A stretch of DNA of 34,000 nt from Candidatus Onthousia faecipullorum (GTDB lineage Bacteria; Bacillota_I; Bacilli_A; RF39; UBA660), in NCBI GenBank assembly GCA_018715925.1, contig DVKQ01000041.1:1-34000 (forward strand), given 5' to 3'. A program made the translations under genes and the position numbers. The notes under the pieces are model-generated. The model was given only the letters and a program-made list of their open reading frames with translations. It was not told the origin of the DNA and searched no databases. Below, piece after piece: positions 20,745-28,681 of this stretch. The first letter of the stretch is position 1. Each line of letters begins with the position of its first letter.

Positions 20745-22591
20745 GAGATAATGAATTTAAAAAGTTTCAACAAAATATATTAAAAATAATAAATAATAAA
20801 ACAATAGAAAAGTTAATATTAAATAAGAAAGTAGATGGTAGTTTAAAAGATATTTTAAAGTCTTTAAATAAAGAGCAGTTTAATATTTTAAAAAGTATTT
20901 ATTTTGATAATGACACTAAGAATAAGAGTTTAAATAAGCAGATAGATATGTTAGATAAAAAGATAAAGGCTACGTTTGTAAAGATATTAGAGTTTGATGA
21001 TCCAAGTATTAATGAGTCTTTAGATAGTATTATGTCTTTTGAAGATAATATAGTAATTGATTCAGTTCTTCTTTTAGGAGGATTTGTCTATGCTTATAAA
21101 GATGATAATAAGATAAAGTATATTTTACCTTTTGACTTGGATATTATATATTTAGATAATCTACGAGAAAGTATAACAATAACAGAAGATGATTTAGAAG
21201 ATGATAATAATAAATTAATGGCCCTTTTTCTTAACTTTGGATTAGTACCAAAAGATTTATTTAAAGAGTTAAATCCTACTTCAGGTTTCTCTATTAAGAA
21301 AATAAATAATAGAGAATACTTTTGGTATGATAGTGTTCCTTATGATAACTCGTATGAAGAATTTTTGGATGATATAAACTATGTTAAAAGAACTTTTGAA
21401 AGTTATAATAGTTATACATTTATATTATCAACTCTTTTTACGGATATTTTAGGGCTTTTAGATAATGTTGATATAGATTCTTTCTATCCCTTCGCTATTA
21501 CTACTTTACTAGCAAGAGAAAAAGGAGTTAATGAGATAATTAATGAATTTGTTTCTAAATATAATTTAAATAAAGATAAAGAAGAAGAGCTTTCTATAAT
21601 AATTGGTGAACATTATGATTATATTAGATTTTGGGAAAAAGGTGGCATGAATAATAGAGAAGAGTTTGCCCTTAAACTTTTAATAGTTAAAAAACCTAAA
21701 GATAAAACATTATTATCATACTTAAAATGTTTAAATGAAGATATTAGTAATTATTTATTAAAAGATCTTAATTTTAAAACTATGGAAAAGATTAAAGACT
21801 TGTCTTTAAGATATTTAAAGCTTGATTTAGAAAATGAAGAATATGATATAGAATATTTAAAAAATATTTTAAATCATGAGAATATGGAATATGACTATGA
21901 TCCTAGTATTACAGAGTTTATTTGTTGTAAGTATTGTTTTCTTTATAAAGAGAAAAATAAATATAAAGTATTAATACCAAACGATGTTAAAGAAATGATT
22001 ATGGATTATGTGTATAAATATCCTAAAGATGAAACACTAACTGATGATGATTATGTTAATTTATATGTTCTATATAATGGAGTTATAGAAAGACAAAAAC
22101 TAAAAGAGATGCTTAAAGATAATCATAATCTAGACTATACTCTAAAAGAGATGGATGATACAATAGAACAGGTGGGTTTAAAGATTGTAGGAGATTCTTA
22201 TTATATACCTTTCTTACAAGAAGATTTAGCAGAAGCTAAAGTAATACCTTATAAGAAACTTTTAAATAAATATAAAGTATTAAGTAATGATGATTTGAAA
22301 TACTTTACTATAATAGATACTTTATCTTTAAAGATAGATACTCTTTTAGATAAGTTGAAAATTAAAGATTATCTTTTAAAAGAGTTAGAAGCCTCAATAA
22401 TAATATTAATTAGTATAAATGAGCCATATATACCTTTTTTAAGATATTTCTTTAAAAGTAATAAAATAAAGATTAAAGAATCTTTGTTTAAAGAATTATT
22501 AAGTATTATAGATATTTATAAAGATGATATACCTGTATGGATATATAATGGTTACTCAATGAGAGAATTTAGTAAATTGAAACAGTTGTAA
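20741..22591 (+). CDS. Uncharacterised jet-operon protein, paralog of the downstream SEC-C protein
   Basis: ATGA overlap with the jetD stop; collinear similarity with 22603-24576 (e.g. [20 protein letters not shown] / [32 protein letters not shown] / [28 protein letters not shown] / [16 protein letters not shown]). Confidence 0.85.
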   Translation: MRDNEFKKFQQNILKIINNKTIEKLILNKKVDGSLKDILKSLNKEQFNILKSIYFDNDTKNKSLNKQIDMLDKKIKATFVKILEFDDPSINESLDSIMSFEDNIVIDSVLLLGGFVYAYKDDNKIKYILPFDLDIIYLDNLRESITITEDDLEDDNNKLMALFLNFGLVPKDLFKELNPTSGFSIKKINNREYFWYDSVPYDNSYEEFLDDINYVKRTFESYNSYTFILSTLFTDILGLLDNVDIDSFYPFAITTLLAREKGVNEIINEFVSKYNLNKDKEEELSIIIGEHYDYIRFWEKGGMNNREEFALKLLIVKKPKDKTLLSYLKCLNEDISNYLLKDLNFKTMEKIKDLSLRYLKLDLENEEYDIEYLKNILNHENMEYDYDPSITEFICCKYCFLYKEKNKYKVLIPNDVKEMIMDYVYKYPKDETLTDDDYVNLYVLYNGVIERQKLKEMLKDNHNLDYTLKEMDDTIEQVGLKIVGDSYYIPFLQEDLAEAKVIPYKKLLNKYKVLSNDDLKYFTIIDTLSLKIDTLLDKLKIKDYLLKELEASIIILISINEPYIPFLRYFFKSNKIKIKESLFKELLSIIDIYKDDIPVWIYNGYSMREFSKLKQL

Positions 22592-22602
22592 GGGAGAAGT
22601 TT

Positions 22603-24576
22603 ATGAAAAAAGAATTTGATATTAGTGAAATATTACCAAATATTGAAGGCGTTGGAGAAGAATATAGCTCTAGTGATTTGATATTAGAAAATAAAGTAGA
22701 AGGTAATTTAAAAGATGTTTTAAAATGTTTAGATGAAGACCAAATTAATATAATTGCCTCTGTTTATTATGATGAGAAAAATGCTTTTTTTAGAAAAAGT
22801 ATTGATAATAAAATAGAATTATTAGAAGAAAAAATTAAAGGAAGCTTTAAAAAATTTATTAATAATGCTTCTTATAGCCAATATGTTATATTAGATAAAT
22901 TATCTAATAAAGAAGATGTTACTAATATGTCAGCACTTTTCTTATATAGTGGTTTTAGTTATTCATATTATGATAAAACTGAAGTTAAATATTTATTGCC
23001 TTCAGATTTAAAAAAGATATATTTAAAAGAAGTAGATCCTACTATAAAGGGAGATTCCTTAAAAGGAGAAATATTAACAAGAATAATGGCTTTGTTCTTT
23101 AGTAATGGATTAGTACCAACTGATTTAGTATATAGTTGTTATCCAGATGATTTTTATGGATTCTTTACTAAAGATGAGTTATTAGAAGAAATAGATACTG
23201 CTGTAAGTATTAAAAAAATTAATAATAAAGAATATTTTTGGCTTATTGATACTCCTTATGAAAAGTTGTATGAAGAATCTATTGATGATAGAATTTATAT
23301 TAAAAGAGATTTAAATGATTTAATACCATATATGATGAGTATCCTTATGTTAATAGAAGAAGTTTGTAAAATTATAAAAAAGCCTTATAAAGAAACAATA
23401 TCTATAATAATATCAAAAGTACTTTTAAAAGAAAGAAGTCTTGATGATATTTTAGATGATTTTGTAAGTGAATTAGGTTTAAGTAAGAAAGATAGTAGTA
23501 GGTTAGATGATATACTAATTGATTACTATGATAATTTAAGATATTGGGAAAATGGTGGGAATACACAAGATGAGATTTTAGCCCTTAATTTAGTCTTAAA
23601 AGAAAAACCTAAAAATAGTAGTATAGAGGAATGCTTAAAACAATTAACAGATAATGCTAAAGAAGAATTTAAAGATACATATAATATTGATGATGTTTCT
23701 TCCTTAGATGAGATAATAGTAGATGATTTTTGTAATGAAGGATATTTAACTATAGATAATGATGATAGCATTAGTGAATTATTAGAATTAGATGGTAAAG
23801 AATATAATGGAAATGAGATAGTTACTAGTTTTATTATAAATGGTTATGCATATTTATATAAAGATAAAGATAATTTTAAAGTAATTTTATCTGATGAGAT
23901 AAAAGATGTAATTAATAATTTTGATTTAAGTGATGATTATGGATTTAATGGTTTGAATGATAGAGAAATAATAAATTTATATATGCTTTATAATGGTATT
24001 ATTGAAAAAAAGATATTACAAAGATTACTTCAAGAAAATCATGATTTAGAATATACAATTAATGAATTAGATACAGTTATTAAAACTTTAGATATGTACT
24101 GTATAGACAATTATTATTGTGTTTTAGAAGAAACTGATGAAGTAATGGATAAATTTTTATTACCTAGTAAGAAGAACTTTAAAAAGTATAAAAAGGTTGA
24201 TTTTGATAGTTATTATGAACTTGATTCTTTGAATACTTTAGAGAGTGAACTACGTAGTTATATAAATAAACTATGTAAAAATGAAGATACTGCAAGAGAA
24301 ATTGGTATGTATCTTATAACGCTAATAAATATGAATTGTTATGTACCTGATATTTTAATTCCTATTTTTGAAGATTATAAGATTAAAGCTAGTAATACAG
24401 ACTATAAGAATATAAATAATATAATAAATAAATCTAAGAATGATATACCTATATGGGCTTTTAACGGTTATACTAAAAAAGAAGTTAATTCTATGCCTAA
24501 AGAGAAAAAAGTAGGTAGAAATGATCCTTGTCCTTGTGGGAGTGGAAAGAAGTATAAAAAATGTTGTGGTAAGTAA
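22603..24576 (+). CDS. SEC-C motif protein, paralog of the preceding gene
   Basis: C-terminal [21 protein letters not shown] (SEC-C zinc motif); RBS GGGAGAAG, 11-nt gap from the upstream gene. Confidence 0.9.
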   Translation: MKKEFDISEILPNIEGVGEEYSSSDLILENKVEGNLKDVLKCLDEDQINIIASVYYDEKNAFFRKSIDNKIELLEEKIKGSFKKFINNASYSQYVILDKLSNKEDVTNMSALFLYSGFSYSYYDKTEVKYLLPSDLKKIYLKEVDPTIKGDSLKGEILTRIMALFFSNGLVPTDLVYSCYPDDFYGFFTKDELLEEIDTAVSIKKINNKEYFWLIDTPYEKLYEESIDDRIYIKRDLNDLIPYMMSILMLIEEVCKIIKKPYKETISIIISKVLLKERSLDDILDDFVSELGLSKKDSSRLDDILIDYYDNLRYWENGGNTQDEILALNLVLKEKPKNSSIEECLKQLTDNAKEEFKDTYNIDDVSSLDEIIVDDFCNEGYLTIDNDDSISELLELDGKEYNGNEIVTSFIINGYAYLYKDKDNFKVILSDEIKDVINNFDLSDDYGFNGLNDREIINLYMLYNGIIEKKILQRLLQENHDLEYTINELDTVIKTLDMYCIDNYYCVLEETDEVMDKFLLPSKKNFKKYKKVDFDSYYELDSLNTLESELRSYINKLCKNEDTAREIGMYLITLINMNCYVPDILIPIFEDYKIKASNTDYKNINNIINKSKNDIPIWAFNGYTKKEVNSMPKEKKVGRNDPCPCGSGKKYKKCCGK

Positions 24577-24600
24577 AGTTAGCATTAATTTGTTAACTTT
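24575..24600 (+). terminator. Hairpin at the end of the jet operon (no clear U tract)
   Basis: AAAGTTAGCA-TTAATT-TGTTAACTTT, 10-bp stem overlapping the stop codon of the SEC-C gene. Confidence 0.45.
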
Positions 24601-24630
24601 ATTTAATCAAAGAAGAAAGAGGATGTTGTT

Positions 24631-25653
24631 ATGAGATTATATACAAATGAAATAGTATTTCGTGGTCATCCTGATAAAGTGTGTGATCAAATTAGTGATG
24701 CCTTACTTGATGCTTATTTAAAAGAAGATAAACACTCTAGGTGTGGGATAGAAGTAATGGGTGGTAAAGGTAAAATCTTTATTACAGGAGAAGTTACTAG
24801 TAAAGTAGATGTTGATGTAGAAAGTGTTGTTAAAAGAGTTTTAGATAGTGTTGGTTATGATACTAATTATGAAATAATTAATAATTTAGGTAAGCAAAGT
24901 CCTGATATTGACATGGGTACTAATGATAAGGTAGGTGGAGCAGGAGATCAAGGTATGATGTTTGGATATGCTTGTAATGATACTAAAGAATTACTTCCTA
25001 CTGCAATGGTAATACTTCAAAGATTTAGTAAATGGTATGATAAAGAAAGACTAAATTGTTCTTATTTAAGAAGTGATGGTAAAGCAGAGATAACAGGTTA
25101 TTATGATGATAATATGAAATTAAGGAGAATAAAATACTTTACTATATCTTATCAAAATGATGAAGAACATAGAGACTATACAGATAACTTAATAAAAGAA
25201 GCATGTATTAATATATGTAAAGATTATGATATTGAAATAGAAGAGTTTTTAATTAATCCTACTGGTAGATTTGAAATAGGTGGTTTTGAAGGAGACTCTG
25301 GTCTTACAGGAAGAAAGATAGTAGTTGATTCTTATCAATCGTTTTGTAAAGTAGGAGGAGGAGCGTTTTCTGGGAAAGACCCTACTAAAGTAGATAGAAG
25401 TGCTGCTTATAAAGCAAGATTAATCGCTAAAGATTATCTAAAAAAATATAACTTATCTTGGTGTGAAGTAGTTATTAGTTATGCTATTGGAATAGATAAA
25501 CCTCTATCAATATATATAGATAGTGATAAAGGTTATATTGAACCAGATGAATCTTTATATATTGAGTGTACTCCTAAAAACATTATAAAAGACTTAGGTT
25601 TGTTAAATATATGTTATGAAGAGAAAGCTAGATTTGGACATTTCCAAGACTAG
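24631..25653 (+). CDS. metK: S-adenosylmethionine synthetase-like protein (short form)
   Basis: GHPDKVCDQISDALLDAYL, GAGDQGMMFGYACN, INPTGRFEIGGFEGDSGLTGRKIVVDSY, GGGAFSGKDPTKVDRSAAY, YAIGIDKPLSIYID; 340 aa, shorter than canonical MetK. Confidence 0.92.
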   Translation: MRLYTNEIVFRGHPDKVCDQISDALLDAYLKEDKHSRCGIEVMGGKGKIFITGEVTSKVDVDVESVVKRVLDSVGYDTNYEIINNLGKQSPDIDMGTNDKVGGAGDQGMMFGYACNDTKELLPTAMVILQRFSKWYDKERLNCSYLRSDGKAEITGYYDDNMKLRRIKYFTISYQNDEEHRDYTDNLIKEACINICKDYDIEIEEFLINPTGRFEIGGFEGDSGLTGRKIVVDSYQSFCKVGGGAFSGKDPTKVDRSAAYKARLIAKDYLKKYNLSWCEVVISYAIGIDKPLSIYIDSDKGYIEPDESLYIECTPKNIIKDLGLLNICYEEKARFGHFQD

Positions 25654-25760
25654 TTTTTCTTTTTGGTATAAATTGGTAAAAACTGGTAAAATATAAAATA
25701 TTTTGACAAGTTCTTTCTTTTATAAAGATTTTTTTTGTATAATAAAGATGGAGAAATATA

Positions 25761-26072
25761 ATGAGATATTTAATGATAGAAGTAGCATTTAACAATGAAG
25801 AAGAAGTAAAATTAACAAAGATAAGACTTTTAAAGGAAAAGTTAGTGGCAAGTTTACAGGTAATAACTAGTAATAGTTCTTGAAATTATAAAGGAGAGCT
25901 TGAAAGCGATAATGAGTACTTGGTTTTTATGAAGACTAAAGAGTCTTTAGTTAATGAAGTCTATGAAGTAATTAAAGAAATTCATAGTTATAATGTACCT
26001 GAGTTTGCTGTTTTTCTACTAACTAGTCCAAGTAAAGATTATTTAGATTGGATAGATAAAGAAACTAAGTAA
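25761..26072 (+). pseudogene. cutA: CutA-like divalent-cation tolerance protein interrupted by one in-frame TGA
   Basis: Conceptual translation MRYLMIEVAFNNEEEVKLTKIRLLKEKLVASLQVITSNSS*NYKGELESDNEYLVFMKTKESLVNEVYEVIKEIHSYNVPEFAVFLLTSPSKDYLDWIDKETK; TGA at 25881-25883 at the place where CutA proteins usually carry Trp. Confidence 0.78.
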
Positions 26073-26079
26073 TTCACTC

Positions 26080-26110
26080 TTGACTTAGAGTTAAGTCTAA
26101 GTAGTAAAAT
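26080..26110 (+). promoter_or_regulatory. MerR-family-type promoter/operator
   Basis: TTGACT (26080-26085), 19-bp spacer, TAAAAT (26105-26110); dyad ACTTAGA-gttaag-TCTAAGT (26083-26102) within the spacer. Confidence 0.85.
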
Positions 26111-26136
26111 TATCTTGTAAGAAAGAAGGTATATTT

Positions 26137-26607
26137 ATGAAGAAAGCGATTGTTTATTATTCATATTCTGGTAATACTAAAAGTATTGTTGATATGATAA
26201 AAGAAAAAGTTAATGCAGATGTTTTTGAAATTAAACCTAAAACTCCTTATTATACTAACTATGATGTAGTAGTAGATTTAGGACAAGATGAGGTTAATAG
26301 TAATACTTTAAGAGAAATAGAAGATATTAATATTAATTTAGATAACTATGATACTGTTGTTTTAGCAACTCTAAGCAGTGGTTAAACATATGCACCTGTT
26401 GTTCATATATTCTTAGAAAGGTATGATTTAAAAGATAAAACTATTATGCCAATAGTTACTAATGGAGGATGGTTAGGACATACTATTGATGATATTAAGA
26501 AGTACTGTTCTAATGTTACTAATGAATTAGTATTAAAGTTTGATGGAGATAAGTTAGTAACTAATAGAAGTGCTATTGATAAATTTATAGAGGAGGCTAA
26601 TAAGTAA
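26137..26607 (+). pseudogene. Flavodoxin family protein interrupted by one in-frame TAA
   Basis: N-terminus KKAIVYYSYSGNTKSIVDMI (FMN phosphate loop); TAA at 26383-26385; same frame continues TYAPVVHIFLERYDLKDKTIMPIVTNGGWLGHTIDDI...FIEEANK to TAA 26605-26607. Confidence 0.82.
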
Positions 26608-27269
26608 TGGAAATAGAGAAAATTGTTAATAATTTTATAGAAAATGACATTAAAACTAATATAGATGAAAGAAGTAAGTATCTTACTTTATTACCAGCTT
26701 TAATATCTACTAACAGTAAAGAGATTTTTAAAGATAAGTTAATGGAAGCGGTAAATCATGTAGATAAGGAGTCTTTGAAAGAAGCGGTGTATCAGACTGT
26801 TCCATATCTAGGGTTTGGTAAAGTTTATCCATTCCTTGTAATAACAGAAGAAGTTTTAGGTAAAACAGAAGATGCTTCCACTACTAACAATGATAATAGA
26901 TACTCTAAAGGATTAGAAACACAGTATAATCTTTTTGGTAAAGAAAATATAGATAAATCAAGAAATAATGAAAGTGAAGATTTTAAATTTATTTGGGATT
27001 ATCTAGCAAGTTATTGTTTTGGAGATTTTTATACTAGAAAATATTTAACTTATAAAGAAAGGGAACTAATTACTTTTGCAACTCTAGCATCATTTCAGGA
27101 TGTAGTACCTCAACTTTCATCTCATATTAATGCTAATCTAGCATTAGGAAATAATAAAGAGTTGTTAGTTGAAGTAGTAAAGAATTTAGTTCCATATCTG
27201 GGCTTTCCTAGAAGTTTAAATACAATTAATTTAATTAAAAATATAACTGAGAAAGGAGAAGATAAATAA
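26607..27269 (+). CDS. Carboxymuconolactone decarboxylase (CMD) family protein, two CMD repeats
   Basis: Two related segments: KEAVYQTVPYLGFGKVYPFLVI and VEVVKNLVPYLGFPRSLNTINLI; RELITFATLASF...LSSHINANLALG; TAATG overlap with the upstream frame. Confidence 0.85.
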   Translation: MEIEKIVNNFIENDIKTNIDERSKYLTLLPALISTNSKEIFKDKLMEAVNHVDKESLKEAVYQTVPYLGFGKVYPFLVITEEVLGKTEDASTTNNDNRYSKGLETQYNLFGKENIDKSRNNESEDFKFIWDYLASYCFGDFYTRKYLTYKERELITFATLASFQDVVPQLSSHINANLALGNNKELLVEVVKNLVPYLGFPRSLNTINLIKNITEKGEDK

Positions 27270-27688
27270 TGAGTGATATTAAAAGAGGAGGAGACTTTGG
27301 TTTAGGAGAAGAGAATACAGCTTTTGCAAAATATTTTATTGGTAAAAGTTATTTAAATCCTTTAACTGATCCTAATAAAACAAGTCTATTTATTGCAAAT
27401 GTTACTTTTGAACCAGCTTGTCGTAATAACTGGCATATTCATCATGCTAAGAGTGGAGGAGGACAAATTCTTATTTGTGTAGATGGTGAAGGATGGTACC
27501 AAGAAGAAGGTAAGGAAGCGGTTAGTCTAAAATCTGGTATGGTTATTACTATTCCTGCTAATGTAAAACACTGGCATGGGGCAAAGAAAGATTCTTGGTT
27601 TAGTCATTTAGCAATAGAAGTACCAGGTGCTGAGACATCAAATGAGTGGTGTGAAGAAGTAACTGATGAAGAGTATAATAAATTATAA
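27269..27688 (+). CDS. Cupin-domain protein
   Basis: FEPACRNNWHIHHAKSGGGQILICVDGEGWYQEEGKEAVSLKSGMVITIPANVKHWHGA cupin motifs 1 and 2; TAATG overlap with the CMD gene. Confidence 0.92.
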   Translation: MSDIKRGGDFGLGEENTAFAKYFIGKSYLNPLTDPNKTSLFIANVTFEPACRNNWHIHHAKSGGGQILICVDGEGWYQEEGKEAVSLKSGMVITIPANVKHWHGAKKDSWFSHLAIEVPGAETSNEWCEEVTDEEYNKL

Positions 27689-27720
27689 AAGAGATATATT
27701 AATTAAAGGAGGAATAGATT

Positions 27721-28608
27721 ATGGAAAAATCAAAAGTATATTTTATTAAGGAGATAACTCCAGAAAATATTATTAAGGCATATAATGCTATTGGAAAGAA
27801 ATTAGAAGGAAATGTTGCAGTTAAAATGCATTCTGGAGAGAAAGGTAATAAGAACTATTTAAGACCAGAGTTTGTTAAAGATGTAATTAACTATGTTCAT
27901 GGTACTGTTGTTGAATGTAATACTGCTTATGAAGGTGCTAGAAACTCTACAGAAAAACATTTAGAATTAATTAAAGAACATGAATGGGAGAAATATTTTC
28001 CATTTGATTTATTAGATAGAGAAGGACCTGATATGGAACTTGATATTCCAAGTGGTAAAGTCTTAAAGAAAAACTATGTAGGAAAAGACTTAGCAAAGTA
28101 TGATTCACTACTTGTTTTATCTCATTTTAAAGGACATGCTATGGGAGGTTATGGTGGAGCATTAAAACAATTATCTATTGGTTGTGCTTCATCAGCAGGT
28201 AAAACTTTAATTCACACTGCAGGAAAGGAAACTGACCAAACAAAACTATGGGATAACTTACCAGAACAAGATAAATTCTTAGAAGCAATGGCAGATGCTG
28301 CAAGTTCCGTAGTAGATTATTTTAAAGGTAATGCCGTTTACATTAATGTCATGAAAAATATATCAGTTGACTGTGATTGTGACGGTAATGCTTCTGCTCC
28401 TTGTATGCAAGATATTGGAATACTTGCATCCCTTGACCCTGTAGCAATTGACCAAGCATGTTTAGACTTAGTTTATAATTCAAATGACCCTGGTAGAGAT
28501 AAATTAATAGAGAGAGTTGAATCACGTCACGGTGTTCATACTATAGAAGCAGCCTATGACTTAGGCGTAGGTAACCGTGAATATGAATTTATAGAACTTG
28601 ACAACTAA
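27721..28608 (+). CDS. DUF362 domain protein
   Basis: VAVKMHSGEKGNKNYLRPEFVKDV, VVECNTAYEGAR, SLLVLSHFKGHAMGGYGGALKQLSIGCAS, GILASLDPVAIDQACLDLV. Confidence 0.85.
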   Translation: MEKSKVYFIKEITPENIIKAYNAIGKKLEGNVAVKMHSGEKGNKNYLRPEFVKDVINYVHGTVVECNTAYEGARNSTEKHLELIKEHEWEKYFPFDLLDREGPDMELDIPSGKVLKKNYVGKDLAKYDSLLVLSHFKGHAMGGYGGALKQLSIGCASSAGKTLIHTAGKETDQTKLWDNLPEQDKFLEAMADAASSVVDYFKGNAVYINVMKNISVDCDCDGNASAPCMQDIGILASLDPVAIDQACLDLVYNSNDPGRDKLIERVESRHGVHTIEAAYDLGVGNREYEFIELDN

Positions 28609-28630
28609 CATCTCCTAAGAGATGTTTTTA
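28607..28630 (+). terminator. Rho-independent terminator
   Basis: AACATCTC-CTAA-GAGATGTT followed by TTTTA. Confidence 0.65.
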
Positions 28631-28681
28631 AATGCACTTATACAAATTTTATGTTACTATATTATTATAGTAGGTGGTCTT

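Noticed and set aside
23526-23771. Minus-strand ORF (81 aa)
   Set aside because: Antisense to the SEC-C gene; Ser-rich shadow ORF.
24355-24585. Minus-strand ORF (76 aa)
   Set aside because: Antisense to the SEC-C gene 3' end; no motif.
25703-25708. TTGACA as -35 box for cutA
   Set aside because: The nearest good TATAAT (25738-25743) is about 29 nt away and the nearer TATAAA only 12 nt away; neither spacing fits.
25881-25883. Window-wide genetic code 4 (TGA = Trp)
   Set aside because: Large ORFs contain many TGG Trp codons and no internal TGA, and several genes terminate at TGA; one TGA in cutA is not enough.
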